In this document: positions 24,765 to 37,350 of the stretch, piece by piece
Layout of the letters: each line of letters starts with the position of its first letter
Position numbering within the stretch: the stretch's first letter is position 1
Origin: Anseranas semipalmata
Lineage: Eukaryota > Chordata > Aves > Anseriformes > Anseranatidae
Direction: 5' to 3'
Length of the DNA stretch: 64,000 nt
NCBI GenBank assembly: GCA_013399115.1
Contig: VXAA01002213.1
Span: 682,081 to 746,080, forward strand
Program-made: the position numbers and the translations under genes
Notes under the pieces: model-generated
What the model was told of the DNA's origin: nothing
What the model saw: only the letters and a program-made list of their open reading frames with translations
Databases searched by the model: none

Positions 24765-24838
24765 GGACGTAATTATCTGGTGTAAATCAGAGTATTTCCA
24801 TTGACAGTGCTGATTTACACCGTCTGAGGACCTGGCTT
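24765..24838. repeat. palindromic amniote repeat, copy 1
   Basis: A perfect 12-base inverted repeat is seen: GGTGTAAATCAG at 24779-24790 and CTGATTTACACC at 24810-24821, with a 19-base spacer containing 'tccattgaca'. The right arm continues into 'gtctgaggacctggct'. The same arm-and-flank pattern recurs at 29084-29127 and 45026-45100. The structure suggests an old non-autonomous DNA transposon or similar hairpin-forming repeat; the family name is not claimed. Confidence 0.65.
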
Positions 24839-26690
24839 AGCTGTGTTATGGCAGTGATCTGCACCGTCTAACCTCTCCGAATCCCTTGCATGGATTGTAC
24901 ACACCAGTTAACTTCAGGCAAGACTTTCTCACATCGTCTGAATGCTAATTGCACTTCCGTGCTACAGCTTATATTAAAATTAATATATAATTCCAAAAAA
25001 TAGAGATAATTGAACTGACCCAAAATATAACCCCTTTCCTTATTTCTTAAGCACTTGAGTTTTAGCACAAATCTCTTTTACTGCAGGGGCTTATGTTGTG
25101 CCATCAGCAAATGCAGAGAGCAATTAAACATTTAACATGATCACAAGGAGAAGAGAAAAGCTGCTGTTTAAATGCATCAAGGCAAAAAACCAAAACAAAA
25201 CAGGAAAACCAGCCCATTGGCTCTAGTGTAAGACAAAAATTTGCGCTACAGTCAGTTCAGTTCAACAACTTTGTATATTGGGAATCTGGTATCATTTTTA
25301 AAGCAAAATATCTACTTTGCTGAGCTCCTTAGAAGGAATTTCAAACAATCCTGATGCCATAGAGATCTCAGACAGATGCAAATGCTTTCTAGAGAGTAAG
25401 CATTATGATTTTCACCTTCTCTTTGTTGTCCTTACTTGGGAGGGTTACCTGGAGCTTGGAGAATATCTGCCTCTGGAAAGGACTGTGCTGCATTTCTCTG
25501 AAAGGAAGAAAGAGACAACAAACTTCTTCAAAACTCGGCATCCCTACCGACATTCTTCTTTTTTCTGTTTCACACATTTCCCCGTTCTGCTAAAAGCACG
25601 TAATCCACCCCATGAGTCATCTCAGTTAGCGTCACTGCCTATAGTCAAGGTATTAATAAGAGGAATTAGTCCTGTTTGTAAGTCTGTCTGTGAATGAAAG
25701 ACATGGGATTAAGTCGCTAGATGATATTTGTTTTCCATAGCTTATAGAGCGTGTTTATTCAGTTGCTGTAAGGACATCGGGGTCACGCAGCCTGGTACAC
25801 AGCTTGAGCAGATAACTGCTTTATACAGTCCCGCTCACGGGGGCATCAAGTCAAGTACCTAGCGTGTAATGAAGATGCCTGTTTTGATGCTCTGCTTGTC
25901 CTGGGAGCCTGCCCTAAAAATGCCCCATGAGGCTGTTTCACCAGTGCAAAGGCATGGACAGCAACACAAGGGGTATTGCTCCCTAATAAGGGGAGGATGG
26001 GGCAAACAGGTCAGGGATGGGACCTTTTCCTCTGTGACTGATGCCAAACTGACAAAGTCTGAAGAAAGTTACAGAGGAATTTGGGGGACTTTAATTTAAT
26101 AGAATTTTTCAGATCTTTTCATGGGACCCTACTGGTTTCAATTAAACTTCCACGAGGACGGTCTTCTCAACTCTGTTGTGAGGTATAGAAAGTGGAGCAA
26201 TGCCGGAAAAGCAGAGAGTCAGGTAGTTAGGTCCATTGTTGACACTGGGGGATACCGGGGTGCAAACTGCTCCCATCAGCTGTTTGGTAGTGTCCGACAG
26301 GGCACTTGGTAAGGGGGTGCTCGCCACCAGGTAGCCATCGGGTCCCAGGAGGAGACGTTCCCCAGGATGTGAAACGGTGGGAGAGCAGGGATCTGGACTC
26401 AAGTCCCTACATTTTAGGAGGGCATTTGAATGCTGGAAAAGGGACTTGCTGCTTTATCTCTGTGGTTCTCGAGGGTTTAGGTTTCAGAAGGCTGGAGAGG
26501 TTTGAGTTGTAATGCAAAAAGCTTGAAAAGTTCCTAGGTCTAAATCAGAGAATGCAGGAGAACTGCAGAAATACCAACCACTTTGTGGCTGCAGAAGCAT
26601 TTTCTCCTCAGCTGTTGCAGATGCACCTAGACTCAGGCACGCCTCTGACAGAGAGGCTCTCTCTTTACCATCTCAATTTTTTCTTGGATT
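24839..26690. other. anonymous unique sequence, no gene seen
   Basis: The plus-strand frame 25317-25697 (126 codons) has no recognisable domain. Nothing else is supportable. Confidence 0.5.
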
Positions 26691-26900
26691 GCAATATCAG
26701 ACACAAAGCAACATTTTCTCTAGTAGATTGTGCCACTAATACAATAAGGGTCTAATATATTAATGAATAAGGTTTTGTAATATGCTAATATTTCCACATC
26801 ACATTAATATTCTATTAGACTAATGCATTATTATGCTAATAAGTCTATTAAAAATGCAAAATATAATTATACGTTCTGTATGGCTCCACTGTTGAAATCT
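26691..26900. promoter_or_regulatory. AT-rich TAAT-dense block, candidate noncoding element
   Basis: About 200 very AT-rich bases have many TAAT/ATTA words, and an imperfect inverted repeat around 26811-26852 ('attagactaatgcat' against 'atgctaataagtctat'). It is either a homeodomain-type regulatory block or simply AT-rich unique DNA with hairpin potential. No microsatellite unit explains it. Confidence 0.3.
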
Positions 26901-28055
26901 GATTCCTGCCCTAAACATACTTGTGTGTGTATTTCTAAAAATTGTATTACCTGCTGCGAAAAGTTAACTTGATCTATACACCCGATGTATTTCATCACAC
27001 ACACCCAGCAGCCCAGCCAGGATTTCCATACCTCCAACACCATTACTACCTGAAACGGATTAAGTGCTTTAGCAGGTCTGCCTTTCAGCTGTGGGAGACA
27101 GGCTTACCGCCGTGCTTTACAACACTCTTGCTTTATAGCCTGGAATTTACCTTCCCTTGGCTGCGCAGCTGGTGGAGAGGGGGCCCTGCTCAATGGGCAC
27201 CTCGTGCAAGAGGTGCCTCAGGCACCTACGCGCTGGCAGGAGTCCCCTTGCAAAGGGCAGAAACTGTGTCCCATTGAGGGACGGGATTTGAGAGATCCCT
27301 CTCTTTGTATTGTTTTGTTTTGGCAAGTTTAGGCAGCTCCCTATGCAGTGTGCTAGTTTATACAGCTTATTCTTTAATGCCTGATTTCCCCTGACACCCT
27401 CCAGGGAGCCTATGCCAGAGGTACGGGTGGCTGTGACTTGTCCCAGGAAGCTAGTCCTCGATGCTGGGGCACTGCAGCATCCACATCCCTCCTTGGTCCC
27501 AGCCCTGGGTATCTTCCTGCTCCTCTGTCGCTGCTGAGAGAGAATTTGCAAAGTGCCTCCAACTCTCCATAAACATATCCACACTCCTGTGCACTCCTGA
27601 ATAATGGCATTTGGAGGAGAGGTCTCCTGCAGTTCTTTCTACCACAGCTAAATGTTCACTTGATTGCTTTTAGATGGGCCAATTAAGAATGAAAAGGGAA
27701 AGTGAACAGCATGGTTTTGTTTTGTTTTAAAAATGTCAGGTTTGCCAAGTTTATTAAGCGAGAGCTCGGAATTAATATTGAATTTTCAAAGATTGACTCC
27801 AATAAAGTTTGGGAAAGGAAAGCAGAAGGACATGTCCTTTCCCTTGTCCCCGTCAGGATAACTTGCTGCCCTGTATCTATGTCTGGATCTCCTGGTAGCA
27901 GTCATTTAACCGATGTTGCAGCTGACATCTTTAATGAGAGAACGGGGTTTCTGTTGTTTGTCTGAAGGTCTATTCGCTTCCTTATTGCCACTGGCAAGAG
28001 GCAGGAAATTGGATGGAGAAGGATTCAGACTAAAAGAAATCCTTTCTAATGGTGA
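26901..28055. other. anonymous unique sequence, no gene seen
   Basis: Short antisense-overlapping frames at 26942-27645 are shadows of one another. No domain or repeat was recognised. A short TTTTG run lies at about 27715-27729. Confidence 0.5.
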
Positions 28056-28057
28056 AG

Positions 28058-28248
28058 AAAGAAAAGCTGTAGAGCTGGTTGTCTAGGGAGGCTGAGGCCC
28101 TCCATCGCTAGAGGTAGATTAAAAATGGGGAGAAAAGCGACTGTCAGAAATAGTGCAGTTGGAGCTGGTGCTGCACTGGGCTAGATGAGCTAGACAGCTT
28201 CTCCAGGGTCCTTCAAACCCCTTTGCTATGGTTCTCGCCCTCCTTTCG
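28058..28248 (+). mobile_element. old CR1/L3-like LINE tail
   Basis: In plus orientation the order is 'gttgtctagggaggctgagg', 'ctccatcgctagaggtag', 'ctgtcagaaatagtgcagtt', 'gctgcactgggctagatgag', 'agggtccttcaaacccctt', 'ctatggttct'. This follows the sense 3' end of old CR1-clade LINEs (…tccatcactggaggt…ctgtcaggg…ggactagatga…ggtcccttccaaccc…ctatgattct). The copy is heavily diverged. It lies opposite to most CR1 pieces in the window. Confidence 0.6.
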
Positions 28249-29083
28249 TAAGCAACAGACCCAAGGCTTTATGAAGAGTTTCTTAATTTCTCGGTCCCCA
28301 GGGTTTGTTTGGTTTCTAAAGAGCAAAGAAGTTGGAATGGCATGAAATTGTCCTTAAAGTAGGTGGAGAATAGGCAAAAAGAAATGGTTTACAAGTGCTT
28401 TGTAAGACTGGGAAGTGGGCTTAATTTCAGAAGATTTAAGGCTACCATAGCCAACCACATACTTCGTGCAACACACCTGCGTTGCATTGCCCTGTGTGAG
28501 AGTAACCTTGCTCTGTGGTGACTGTTCCTGACCAGATTTCCCTTTTAGGACAAGGGAAAGAGATCCAGGTCTGGAGAAATTAAAATCCAACCATTTCAGC
28601 ATTATTTTCTATGAGTATTCAGTCTGATATAGATGCGTGAGTGATACATTACATATGTGATTCCTCAACTTGAATTTGTCATAGCAGACTGAGGTGAATG
28701 AGTTGGGACTCAATTGCACAAAATGTGAAATACTTTTATGTTTACTGTATCATCTACCTCATCTTACTCCCAGATTTCACCCTTTTCAAAACAGCAGTGG
28801 AATGATTATTTACTCAGTGAAAATACACAAAGCTTTGAATTCCCAAGTTTGGTCTACAGAACAGGAAACTCATATTCAAACATTTATACTGTCCATATTT
28901 TCAAGTTGCTTTTGTTGTTCTAGAGGCCCATAGCAAATTCCATTTATTGCTTGTATTAATAATGAGAATTCCCATTGTCATTATTACTATTATTATTTTA
29001 ATACATAGGCTGTGCGCCAACATCTCCTGTGGATTCTCCAAGACAAACATCAGGTGGTTTCAAGCTGCTTCCTCAACCTGAGG
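28249..29083. other. anonymous unique sequence, no gene seen
   Basis: No gene was recognised. A run of 'attattactattattattt' lies near 28979-28998. Confidence 0.5.
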
Positions 29084-29127
29084 TTCAGTGGAGCTACACT
29101 GATTTACATCAGCTGAGGATTTAGCCC
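29084..29127. repeat. palindromic amniote repeat, copy 2 (half)
   Basis: The sequence 'tcagtggagctacactg' followed by 'atttacatcagctgagg' and 'atttagccc' matches the right half of the palindromic element seen at 24765-24838: short spacer, TGATTTACA arm, and a CTGAGGAT flank. The left arm is not clearly preserved. Confidence 0.6.
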
Positions 29128-30120
29128 AAAGTCCCTATTGAAAGTGACAGAAAGCTTTTTGCTGGGCTGTCTCTCCCTTGGAAAGATAACGCTTTTCACA
29201 GCAAAGCTGTTATTCGGCATGTTCCCTTATGTAACAGCACTGTTAGCAAAGTAGAGACCAAAAAAGATGAGGACGCTAATGCGCATGGAAAGGTTCAGGG
29301 TGCTGAAGTGAGCAACCTCTCCGCAGCATGATGTCGTGCTATTATTGAACAAGTCCACACAAATAATGCTTTTTTTAGGGAAATCTGTTCTTCGGTTTCT
29401 ACAGATATCTTAAATCTCAATTTGCCTGGAATGGAGGTTTAAATGTAAACATGACTCTGGCCTTTGACTACGTCTGTGTTAATCTACCTAGCAAAAATCT
29501 TCCTGTTTTGCCCTCCACCCATATTTCTGTTTCAATACATACCTGAAATATTCCTGTATCTTCTCTCATCACAGCCAAACTTAGTTAGCCAAGTTGATTG
29601 TCTTCCTGTGAAGTGGTGTGTTGGAAGTTTTACACCTTTCCTTGGCCTCTAGTCAACCCATCCACAAGATGGCATTGGATTTTTCCCAGACATGGGGAAT
29701 ACAGCAGTTAATTCCACTGGCATGTGCATGCCTGCAGACCTAGAGCTCAGCTCACTCTTGGAGGTTAAGGCACGTGAAATCTAAACTGCTGCACATCCCC
29801 AGCAATCCACGGCCGCAGCAATGCCAGCAGCTCCAGCCCAGGCAGTTCAGTGAAGGCAGTGGCTCCCCTTTTGCTCGCCTGTGCTTTGCAATGACGTGCC
29901 TCTTCTGAAATGCCATGGCCCTCCTGCTATCTTAGGACCTCTCACGACATTCTGGGTATGTTCTCATGCTGTCTTGCCACAGGGCATGTGCACAGATGTA
30001 CAAAAGTGCCCCTATTTTCTTCTGCTATAACCGTTGACCTGTTTGGTTAGTTCAGAGCTGTTTCAATTGTTCAGCCATCACCATGTTTAAGAAGTGTGTG
30101 GGCTGAAGAGAAGAGAAGCC
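29128..30120. other. anonymous unique sequence, no gene seen
   Basis: No gene or repeat was recognised in this stretch. Confidence 0.5.
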
Positions 30121-30155
30121 TTTTATTTATTTGTTTGTTTGTTTGTTTATCGGGN
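30121..30155. repeat. (TTTG)n run with an undetermined base
   Basis: Six or so TTTG/TTTA units are followed by 'tatcggg' and a single N at 30155. The undetermined base directly after a homopolymer-like run suggests a sequencing or polishing ambiguity. Confidence 0.85.
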
Positions 30156-33100
30156 ACCTCTGTCTAAAAGCCCAGCCCAGATATTCCTGCAGACCCCTGA
30201 AATAAGAATTTGCTGCAGGAATCCTGAGCTGCAGGAGCCTGGTAGCTCACTATTAATCTGTGAGTGGTTTTGTCCTCTTGGGCTTGTTTCGCACCAGGAT
30301 TAATAATCAAAGATTGGCCTGTAAAACTCATACAGATTGCAATTCCCTCTCCATAAAACGCTCTTCCTTTTGATGGAGAAGCATTTTTTTCCCTTCAAAC
30401 TTTCTCAGTTTTTCTCTCTCTAGATCTAACTTTTCTGTAGTCTGAATGCAGGCATGTGTAAAAAATCAGGGTGAGAGGATTTGCTCTCTAGGCAAAGAAA
30501 ACACCGGAGGTTAATTAAAAACAAAAGGAAGCGTAACAAACAACCCTCACTCTCTCCCCCTCTCTACCCACACGGACCCTTCAAACCCAGGGGTTCACAC
30601 AGGCGTGGAGTTAGCCAGGACCAGGATGGAGGCAAGAGCCCGGGAGGAGAAAAAGGGTTTGTAATCTTTGAACGAAAGATAGGGTGGGGGGAGACCATCC
30701 CATCAGTGTAATCCCAGTGGCAATTTCATCTAGGCCTGTTGTTTCTTAATGAGTTTTTATCCATCTTTAATTTGACGGGTCTTCTTTCCCAAACGAGGGC
30801 TAAGATGGCAAGGGGGAGGGGAAGGAGAATAGTAGGGCAGAGAGCCAGCCCTCTGGCAGAATATTTTTTTCTTTATTTCTTTCACTCTTAACTGGTTGCT
30901 AAGATCTCTTTCTTACACTTTTCTCCTTCCTTTTGCTAATATTACATTTTTGTTTCAAAATACATATTCTACATGAGCACAGGGAAGTAACAAGGGGCCC
31001 TTCAAGCCAGGCTGTCTAACCAGTACCACCTAACCGCAGGAACCAACAGCAGTTAGGAGTAGAAAAATAAGAAAAATCTACTGCACTGCTTTGCCCATGA
31101 TACAGCCTCAAACAGCCAGGCTCAGGATTTCCTTGCAGCTGGTTTCCCAGGGTGGATTTTTCACCCAGGAATTTCTCCGGTCATTTTTTTGCACCCACGT
31201 AAACTTTTAGCTTTTGTGATTCCCAGCAGCAAAGGGTTCCATGGATCAATTGCACTTCAGGTGAGCGGTGTTTGCCAGGTGGTCATTAGCATCTCCACGT
31301 GCCTCCAGCCATTTGGGGGTTAATTTAGAGTAACCGCGGTTATTAGTAAGCAGTGAGCAACCATGGATATCTTTGAGCTTGGACAGGTGAATTTAGAACT
31401 ATTTTATGTCACTTTTTCTATCAAACTGGTTGCATCAAGCCATAATACTATTTGAAGGGAAAAGTCACACAGTTTCTAGGTCAAGGAACAATTATGTTAA
31501 GGGCAAGGTGAGCTTTGGGAATATCTCATTTTAGTGACATGGCTTCTCTGTGCTTAGATACTGTCTAGTCCTTACTGTAAATTACAGGTGTGCCTTTCCA
31601 CCAAGGCGTTCATCACAGATTGAAGTCCAGGCCAAGCTCAAGAGCAGGCTTGTCCATTTTTGTTGCTGGGGTTCACACCTCTCCTCCTCTCCCCCTTCCA
31701 ACCATACACCCGCCTCCCATTAGAGGAGTAAACTTTGAAAGAAGTATTTTGCACATCTCTACCACTGCATTACATCCCGCTGGCCATGTCTTGACGGGAT
31801 GCATCAGTCAATAACGATGCAATATTAAAGGGTAATGACACAGCCATGCAGAGTAATGAGAGAAAGCAATTTCTCTCACTATTTAGCCATTTACCAATCG
31901 ATTGGATTCAAAACCATCAAGTCAAAAACACAGGGAGTGGGCTGAGTCCAAGAAGGGCCGACACGTCCCTCCCTGTAATATAGTGGTTCTGCTCAGCTGG
32001 CTGACAAAAAATGTCTAAGCAAACACATTGAGTCAATTCTGCTCAGGGTCTGATGTCAGAGCAGAGTAAAGGCAATAAACCTGGATGTGGTCTTGTAGGG
32101 TAGAAAAATGATGAGTAAGGAGAAAGGAGACAGGTTCACATGGGGAGCAACAGCTGAGACGTGTGTTGCTTCAACAGCCTAATTAATGTGGATGCATCTA
32201 TTCTGTAGACTTGGTCTCAAAAGTGCAACTCCACTTTGCAGTCCCTCCTCTGAGCATCTCTACGGGCTCAGAAAACAGCTGTGGTTCTCATGAGCCGCCC
32301 CCAGAGGAGATTAAGGTGGACAAACTACTTATAGTCAGACAGAATGTGAAACCCAGATAAATCCCTAGATTTAGCAGCAGATTGGGAATAGGAGCCCACC
32401 TGTATTCCCTCTTTGTGAGACAGGGGAAGGGCTTGGTTCTGCAGCAAGCAAAGCCTGGAGACCATATGTGGCCAGGAAAATGGCATTTGGAAAAAGTAGG
32501 AGACAGATTTTATCCACTCTTTTTTTAATTTGGAAATGAAGGTGAAATCTCTAAAGTGCTGCTCGTAAAGCAGAGAATGGTGATGGTGAGGACTTCTCAG
32601 GCCAGGAAGAGGAGAGGGTTCCAGCAGTGGGGTCTCAGTTTTGGCTTCTTCGGGCAGATGTGGCAGGACCCTTCTGCATCTTCATTGCCTCTTGTTTCCA
32701 ATGGGGTATCAATATTACATCCTGCAATGAGGATGTCCCTTGCTAAAAGAGATCCTCAGATCTTGCAATTTTGCAAATATATTTACAAAACATACCTTGC
32801 AAAAAGTATTTAGATCTTGGAGTAGCTCATCAGAAGGAAAGGTGGCAAACTCTGTATCGGATTGTCATACAGTGAAGTATTTGGCTTTACTAGCCACAGG
32901 CATCCTGCACAAGCCGCATCCATGCAGGGTAAAGGCAAACACACACCATATTGCAAGAGCAGTCCTATGTGAGGTGATGCCCTAAAAAACTGTGCACAAG
33001 TAGCTGGGCAAGTCTGTGAGGAGAAGGGTAGCGTGGAGAGAGGAAGAAGGATTGCTGGGACTCTGGAGATGAGTGGTCCATGGTCCCGAGCCAGGGAGGT

Positions 33101-33880
33101 GTGGAAAGCAGAGCATGGAGAAAGGAGGGGGATGAGGGGACGGCAAAGCATTTCTTTTTTTAATTTTCTTCTCTTAGAGCTGTTTATAGGTGTAATCCTA
33201 CAACTGCAGAGTGTAAATCCTGCACAAGCTGTAGCAATTATTGCAGCTGGAGGGCTCTGGGTGCTTTCGTAACCTCTCTGCTCTTCTGCAGCTGCTCAAA
33301 ACTGGGGAGGAAGCAGGCTCCCAGCAAAGATCCTGGTCCAAAAGCCCCCAGAACTTCCCAGCACTTGGTGCCTCATGAGTGCTGTCCAAAATGAGGGGAA
33401 AGGAGGCACTGGCCTCCTCCAAACCCCTCTCCTCTCATGATGTCCCCCTGTGTGCTGTGACCCGGCACCCAAAGCTGGTGTAACAGCCCAGGTTGCTGTG
33501 AGCACCAGCTCGACTCAATTTAGCTCTAGACGTCCTTGTGCGCAAGCCCCCAATCCTGGGGAGCTTTGCTCAGTGTTTCCTTCCTTAGGCTTTGCCCTCC
33601 CAGTAGAGCTAGCTCTTCCTCTCCTGCCTGGCAAAAAATATGGGAATTTTTAATGATTTTCGTTCAACCCAATGTCCAGCTCCTGCCTTCACCTCAGCGG
33701 CCAACATGGCTGCCACGGAGGGAGAGGCCACAGCAGCAGGCAGATGTCCCCCGTCTGGTGTGAGGAGGAGCATGTCTGCCCGCAGGTCTGCCTGACACGC
33801 AGCATGTGGCGGTGGGAGCAGCTCATGCCTCTGTGTGCAGCCTTAAAAACTTCAGTGAACTCTTAGGGCTCACGTGGGAA
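30156..33880. other. anonymous unique sequence, no gene seen
   Basis: Long repeat-poor stretch. Short frames (for example 30481-30711 and 32810-33151) lack recognisable domains. GGGGGG-type runs near 30690 and 30810 and T-runs near 32520 are minor. Nothing supports an exon or RNA gene. Confidence 0.5.
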
Positions 33881-33884
33881 GCTT

Positions 33885-33985
33885 GCCTGGGTGGACTGAC
33901 CAGTCTGTCAGATACACAGGCCACAGTCAAGGGTCAAATGGTCCCTTCTGGCCTGATCGTTCAAACCTCAGTAAAACCCCAAGCT
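33885..33985 (+). mobile_element. possible old CR1-like LINE tail
   Basis: The plus strand has 'acacaggccacagtcaaggg' followed by 'tcaaatggtcccttctggcc', resembling the sense 3' end of an ancient CR1-like repeat (…acaggaggtcagactagatgatcacaatgg…cccttctggcct…). The same family in antisense is better preserved at 48765-49125. The match is short, so confidence is limited. Confidence 0.45.
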
Positions 33986-34790
33986 ATCGTATGCGTGTAC
34001 AAAATTTTTTATTTCCATTTTCCTTTGGTGTTGTTTTTCCTTTTTTTTTCATTCAGACCAATTAGTGATAGAAGAGGGCGGCAGTCTGTCCCTTCGTTTT
34101 GGAGTCTGGGGAACCCAAGTGCTTGATGACACCGGGGCACCTCTGCTGCTCTCTCTGGCTGCTCTGGTGGAGCTCTCGAACGGAGCCATGGGCTGTGTGG
34201 GCAAAGGGCGTAGCTGGTGTGGTGTGGTGTGATGATCTCCTCACGCGCCACAAACGGAAAGCACAGAAGCAGTCTTCTGCCAGCACCGCTGCACGCAGGG
34301 CACGGTTTTGCCCGTGGAGCAGCGCTGGCTCGGAAAGGAGGGGACGTGAGCACATCCCTGCAGTCTCCTCAGCTAAACAGGCTGCTCAGACCTTGGGATG
34401 CATCTGTGCAGCACCTAACCCAACGGGGCTTCTAACTGCAACCATAATAGAAATAACATACAGTAATAAAGTAAATAGACAGTAAAACTGTCTTCTGTAA
34501 TGTTATTCTCCAGGCTAAATGAGATGCCAAAAATGAACAAACAGCCTCCAAGTGATATTAAAATGTCTTTCACTTTTAATAATTTAAGGGACATACTAGT
34601 GAGAAAGATAAGGAAACTTTAAAATACATTATTTTTTGGCATGATGGTCTCTTCCTCAGACTCTCTCCTGTCTGATCCACTGAGGACTCATTGATATATC
34701 CTAGACTGAAGCAGAGCATTTTAATAAGTTATTGGGACAAAAAAGTTGCCCTCTATTTTATTTTATTTAGTAAGTTTGCCTTAGGAAAAC
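33986..34790. other. anonymous; AT-rich block at 34430-34640
   Basis: 34040-34340 is moderately GC-rich with overlapping frames on both strands, none recognisable. 34430-34640 is AT-rich unique sequence that could be a noncoding element. No gene is supported. Confidence 0.45.
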
Positions 34791-34922
34791 TGGTTTTGTT
34801 TTTTTGTTTGTTTTTGTTTTTTTGTTCTGTAAATGGATTTACTCCTCTCCCTCCCTCTCTCCCTTCTTGCCCTCCTTCCATCTCTCTTTCTCTCTTTCTT
34901 TCTTTCTCTCATTCTTTTTCCT
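34791..34922. repeat. T/G-rich then CT-rich low-complexity tracts
   Basis: 34791-34828 consists of T-runs with spaced G. 34842-34922 is almost pure pyrimidine (TCCC and TTTC units). Overlapping frames with PLPPSLPSCPPSISL-type protein are artefacts. Confidence 0.85.
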
Positions 34923-37254
34923 GGTTTGAAAAGCCCTAGACTGTCTCCTTGAGTGGTAAGGACAAACTGGCAATAATTTATGTTATAGCGTGATATGAAA
35001 AAAAATACATTACACTATAAATTATAATATGAAGGGTGAAATGCCAGGAAGGATGCCAAATGCCGGTGGAAGTCCCATTAGACAACAGAGTTCTATTGCC
35101 TACCATTCCCCACAGAAATCTTAGAAGGTTTGCATGAAACTGTTTGCTGTGAGGGGGGAGAAGCTGGGGGGGAGAGAAGAAATGTAATATAACAGATAAA
35201 ATACATAATCAGTCAAGTGGAGATAGGAAATTTTTACTAATGCCTAAAAAGAAAGGTGACTTCCATATACAGCTATAGCAATTTCAGATTTGGCCACCTG
35301 GGATGTTGTAGTGCTGGCTCAAGCTTGAGCAGGGGCTGCGGGGAGGAGGCTGTGCTGTGTTGTAGTGCTGCAGCGTTATTGGAGGGGCTCTGGGATTTCA
35401 TCCTCGCAGAGGAGTCTGGTTCCTCAGGGTTTCAGGTAGCCCTGCTCATTGCTGCAGACCCAGGGGACTGTTTGAGGCCATGCCAAGCCCTGGTGGGGCC
35501 CCTCTGGTAACAGGACTAATTAGGGGCAGAAATTAAGAAGGGCTCTCAGGGGAGAATGGCACCAAGGGGCGGATCTGGAGTCCATCGCTGACCTTGTGGG
35601 GTGGACTGTTGTTCGTGAAGCCAGATGGCCAGAGAGACATGGGAGAAGGGCCATTTCATATGCGGTGTCTCACGCTTCTCCGAACACTCACCGCCAGCCA
35701 GAACCTGAGAAGATCCTGGGGTCTGGTCATGGGGCAGACCTGTGCAGTCATCCTGATCTACCAGGGCAAGGGCCTGAGACATCTGTGTTACCGGTCCACT
35801 GGCTATTATTTAATTCACTTTGTCGCAAAAGTCTTCGCATGTTGTCCCTTCCACCCAACCTCAGCCCAAGTGTCTATTTCTCCTTACACATGAGCTTGTT
35901 TCACTCCAGTCCCTTCCTGAGCACCCAACAACCACCTTATACATTGAAAACCATATATACCAGATGCATGCATGGAGCTTCCCAGCCACAAACAAGGTAC
36001 AGCCCCCCCTGCAGCTTAAGAGAAACAAAATGAACAACTCCTCCCTTTGTTTCTCAGACGTCCCACAGTGTGCAACTCTTGTTTGGGCAGCATCTGGCAC
36101 AGCAGTGCTCTGATATGAAGTGTACACAGTGCTTTTGGCAAAGTTATTAATGATGACACCAAAAAAGAAAGTTGGGGCAAACAAATTATTTTGCAGAAGA
36201 GGCTATGGATTGTTGGTACAGAGGGGGTCAATTACCCCCAGGGCTGACATGGCTGGTGAGGCTGCTGCTTCATTCCTACCTCACATCTGCTGAAACAACT
36301 GTTTGAATCCAAACTTTTGAGCCAGATTTTATGACACTGCGATGTTTGTGGAGAAGCTTGAGTCCTGTCTGGACATCAAGTAATGAAATGGGATGAGTTC
36401 ATTATAAGAAAGAGAAATTTTTTGTGATGAACTAAGAATGAGACTATGTCTGTTTTCCTTTAAAGATAAAAGAAATAAAAGACAGGAAAAAAAAAAAGGA
36501 TTATTATTTTACTTACAAAAAAAATAAACACAGAAAACCCAAAAACATACGCAACATCCCAATCAATGGCGAGAAAAGCAGCTTTGAGTGCCTTATTGAA
36601 CTGACCTACAGAAAAAGCTTCAGAGCTTCAAGCCCAAACAAGTCCCTGATAAGATGTGAAATGCAATGGAAAAATCATTTAGAGAGAACAACAGAGAAGC
36701 TGATTTTGCTCTAGTTTTACAGGTCGGTTCAATAAAGGTTTCTGAACTCTCTTTTCTGTGTAATTCTAAAGAAGGGTCATTTAATTAATATATTTATCTG
36801 GAGGAAGGGGAAAGAAGAGCAAGGAGGGAGGAAAGCAAACTTAAAACAAAGATTGTGTTTCATATCGAGCATTGCAGGTCTTGCTTGAGACTAGCACATG
36901 AACTCTCTGGGTACCCGCAACCCTTCCTTCTGCACAGTTGTTGTTTTAGCCTCATCCTCTAATTTGCTGTATAAATTATTGCAAAAACGATGGAATCCAG
37001 AGAGGAAAGACGCAACCAAGCACGTTTCTTGTTTTCCTTCTTTGTGATTCATTTCCTGCATTTCCGACCAGCCCCCCTGGTTTTATGAGAAGTTGAAAGA
37101 CGGCGCAAACTTTTATATTATCTCCCTGCCAGCCTCAGAAGAGTACCTAGTGGTGGTCAGGTGCCTCTTGCCGTGGCACTCACAGAGGTAAAACCGTGGG
37201 GCTCAGTCCTCAGGTCTGTGACATCGCTCTGCCCCTCTCCCTGCTCCTGCCTTT
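34923..37254. other. anonymous unique sequence, no gene seen
   Basis: Overlapping frames at 35546-36231 on both strands (up to 145 codons) shadow one another and carry no known domain. A-runs occur near 36486-36498 and 36518-36525. AT-rich unique sequence follows at 36780-37000. Confidence 0.5.
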
Positions 37255-37350
37255 GCTGCGCATCCCTCGGGCGCAGCACAGCCTCGGTGGGTGCTGCAAA
37301 CCCCAGCGCGCCGCGGACTCCAGAGTCCGAAGCATCTCCACCGCCTCCGG
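37255..37350. other. CpG-dense patch
   Basis: A short GC-rich block containing CTGCGCATCCCTCGGGCGCA and a later GCGCGCCGCGG with clustered CpGs. Frames in several phases are open through it, as expected for stop-poor GC-rich DNA. No promoter or exon boundary is clear. Confidence 0.45.

Noticed and set aside
24779..24821. microRNA hairpin
   Set aside because: The arms are perfect, but the same inverted repeat recurs elsewhere in the window, so it is a dispersed repeat. The stem is also too short for a typical pre-miRNA.
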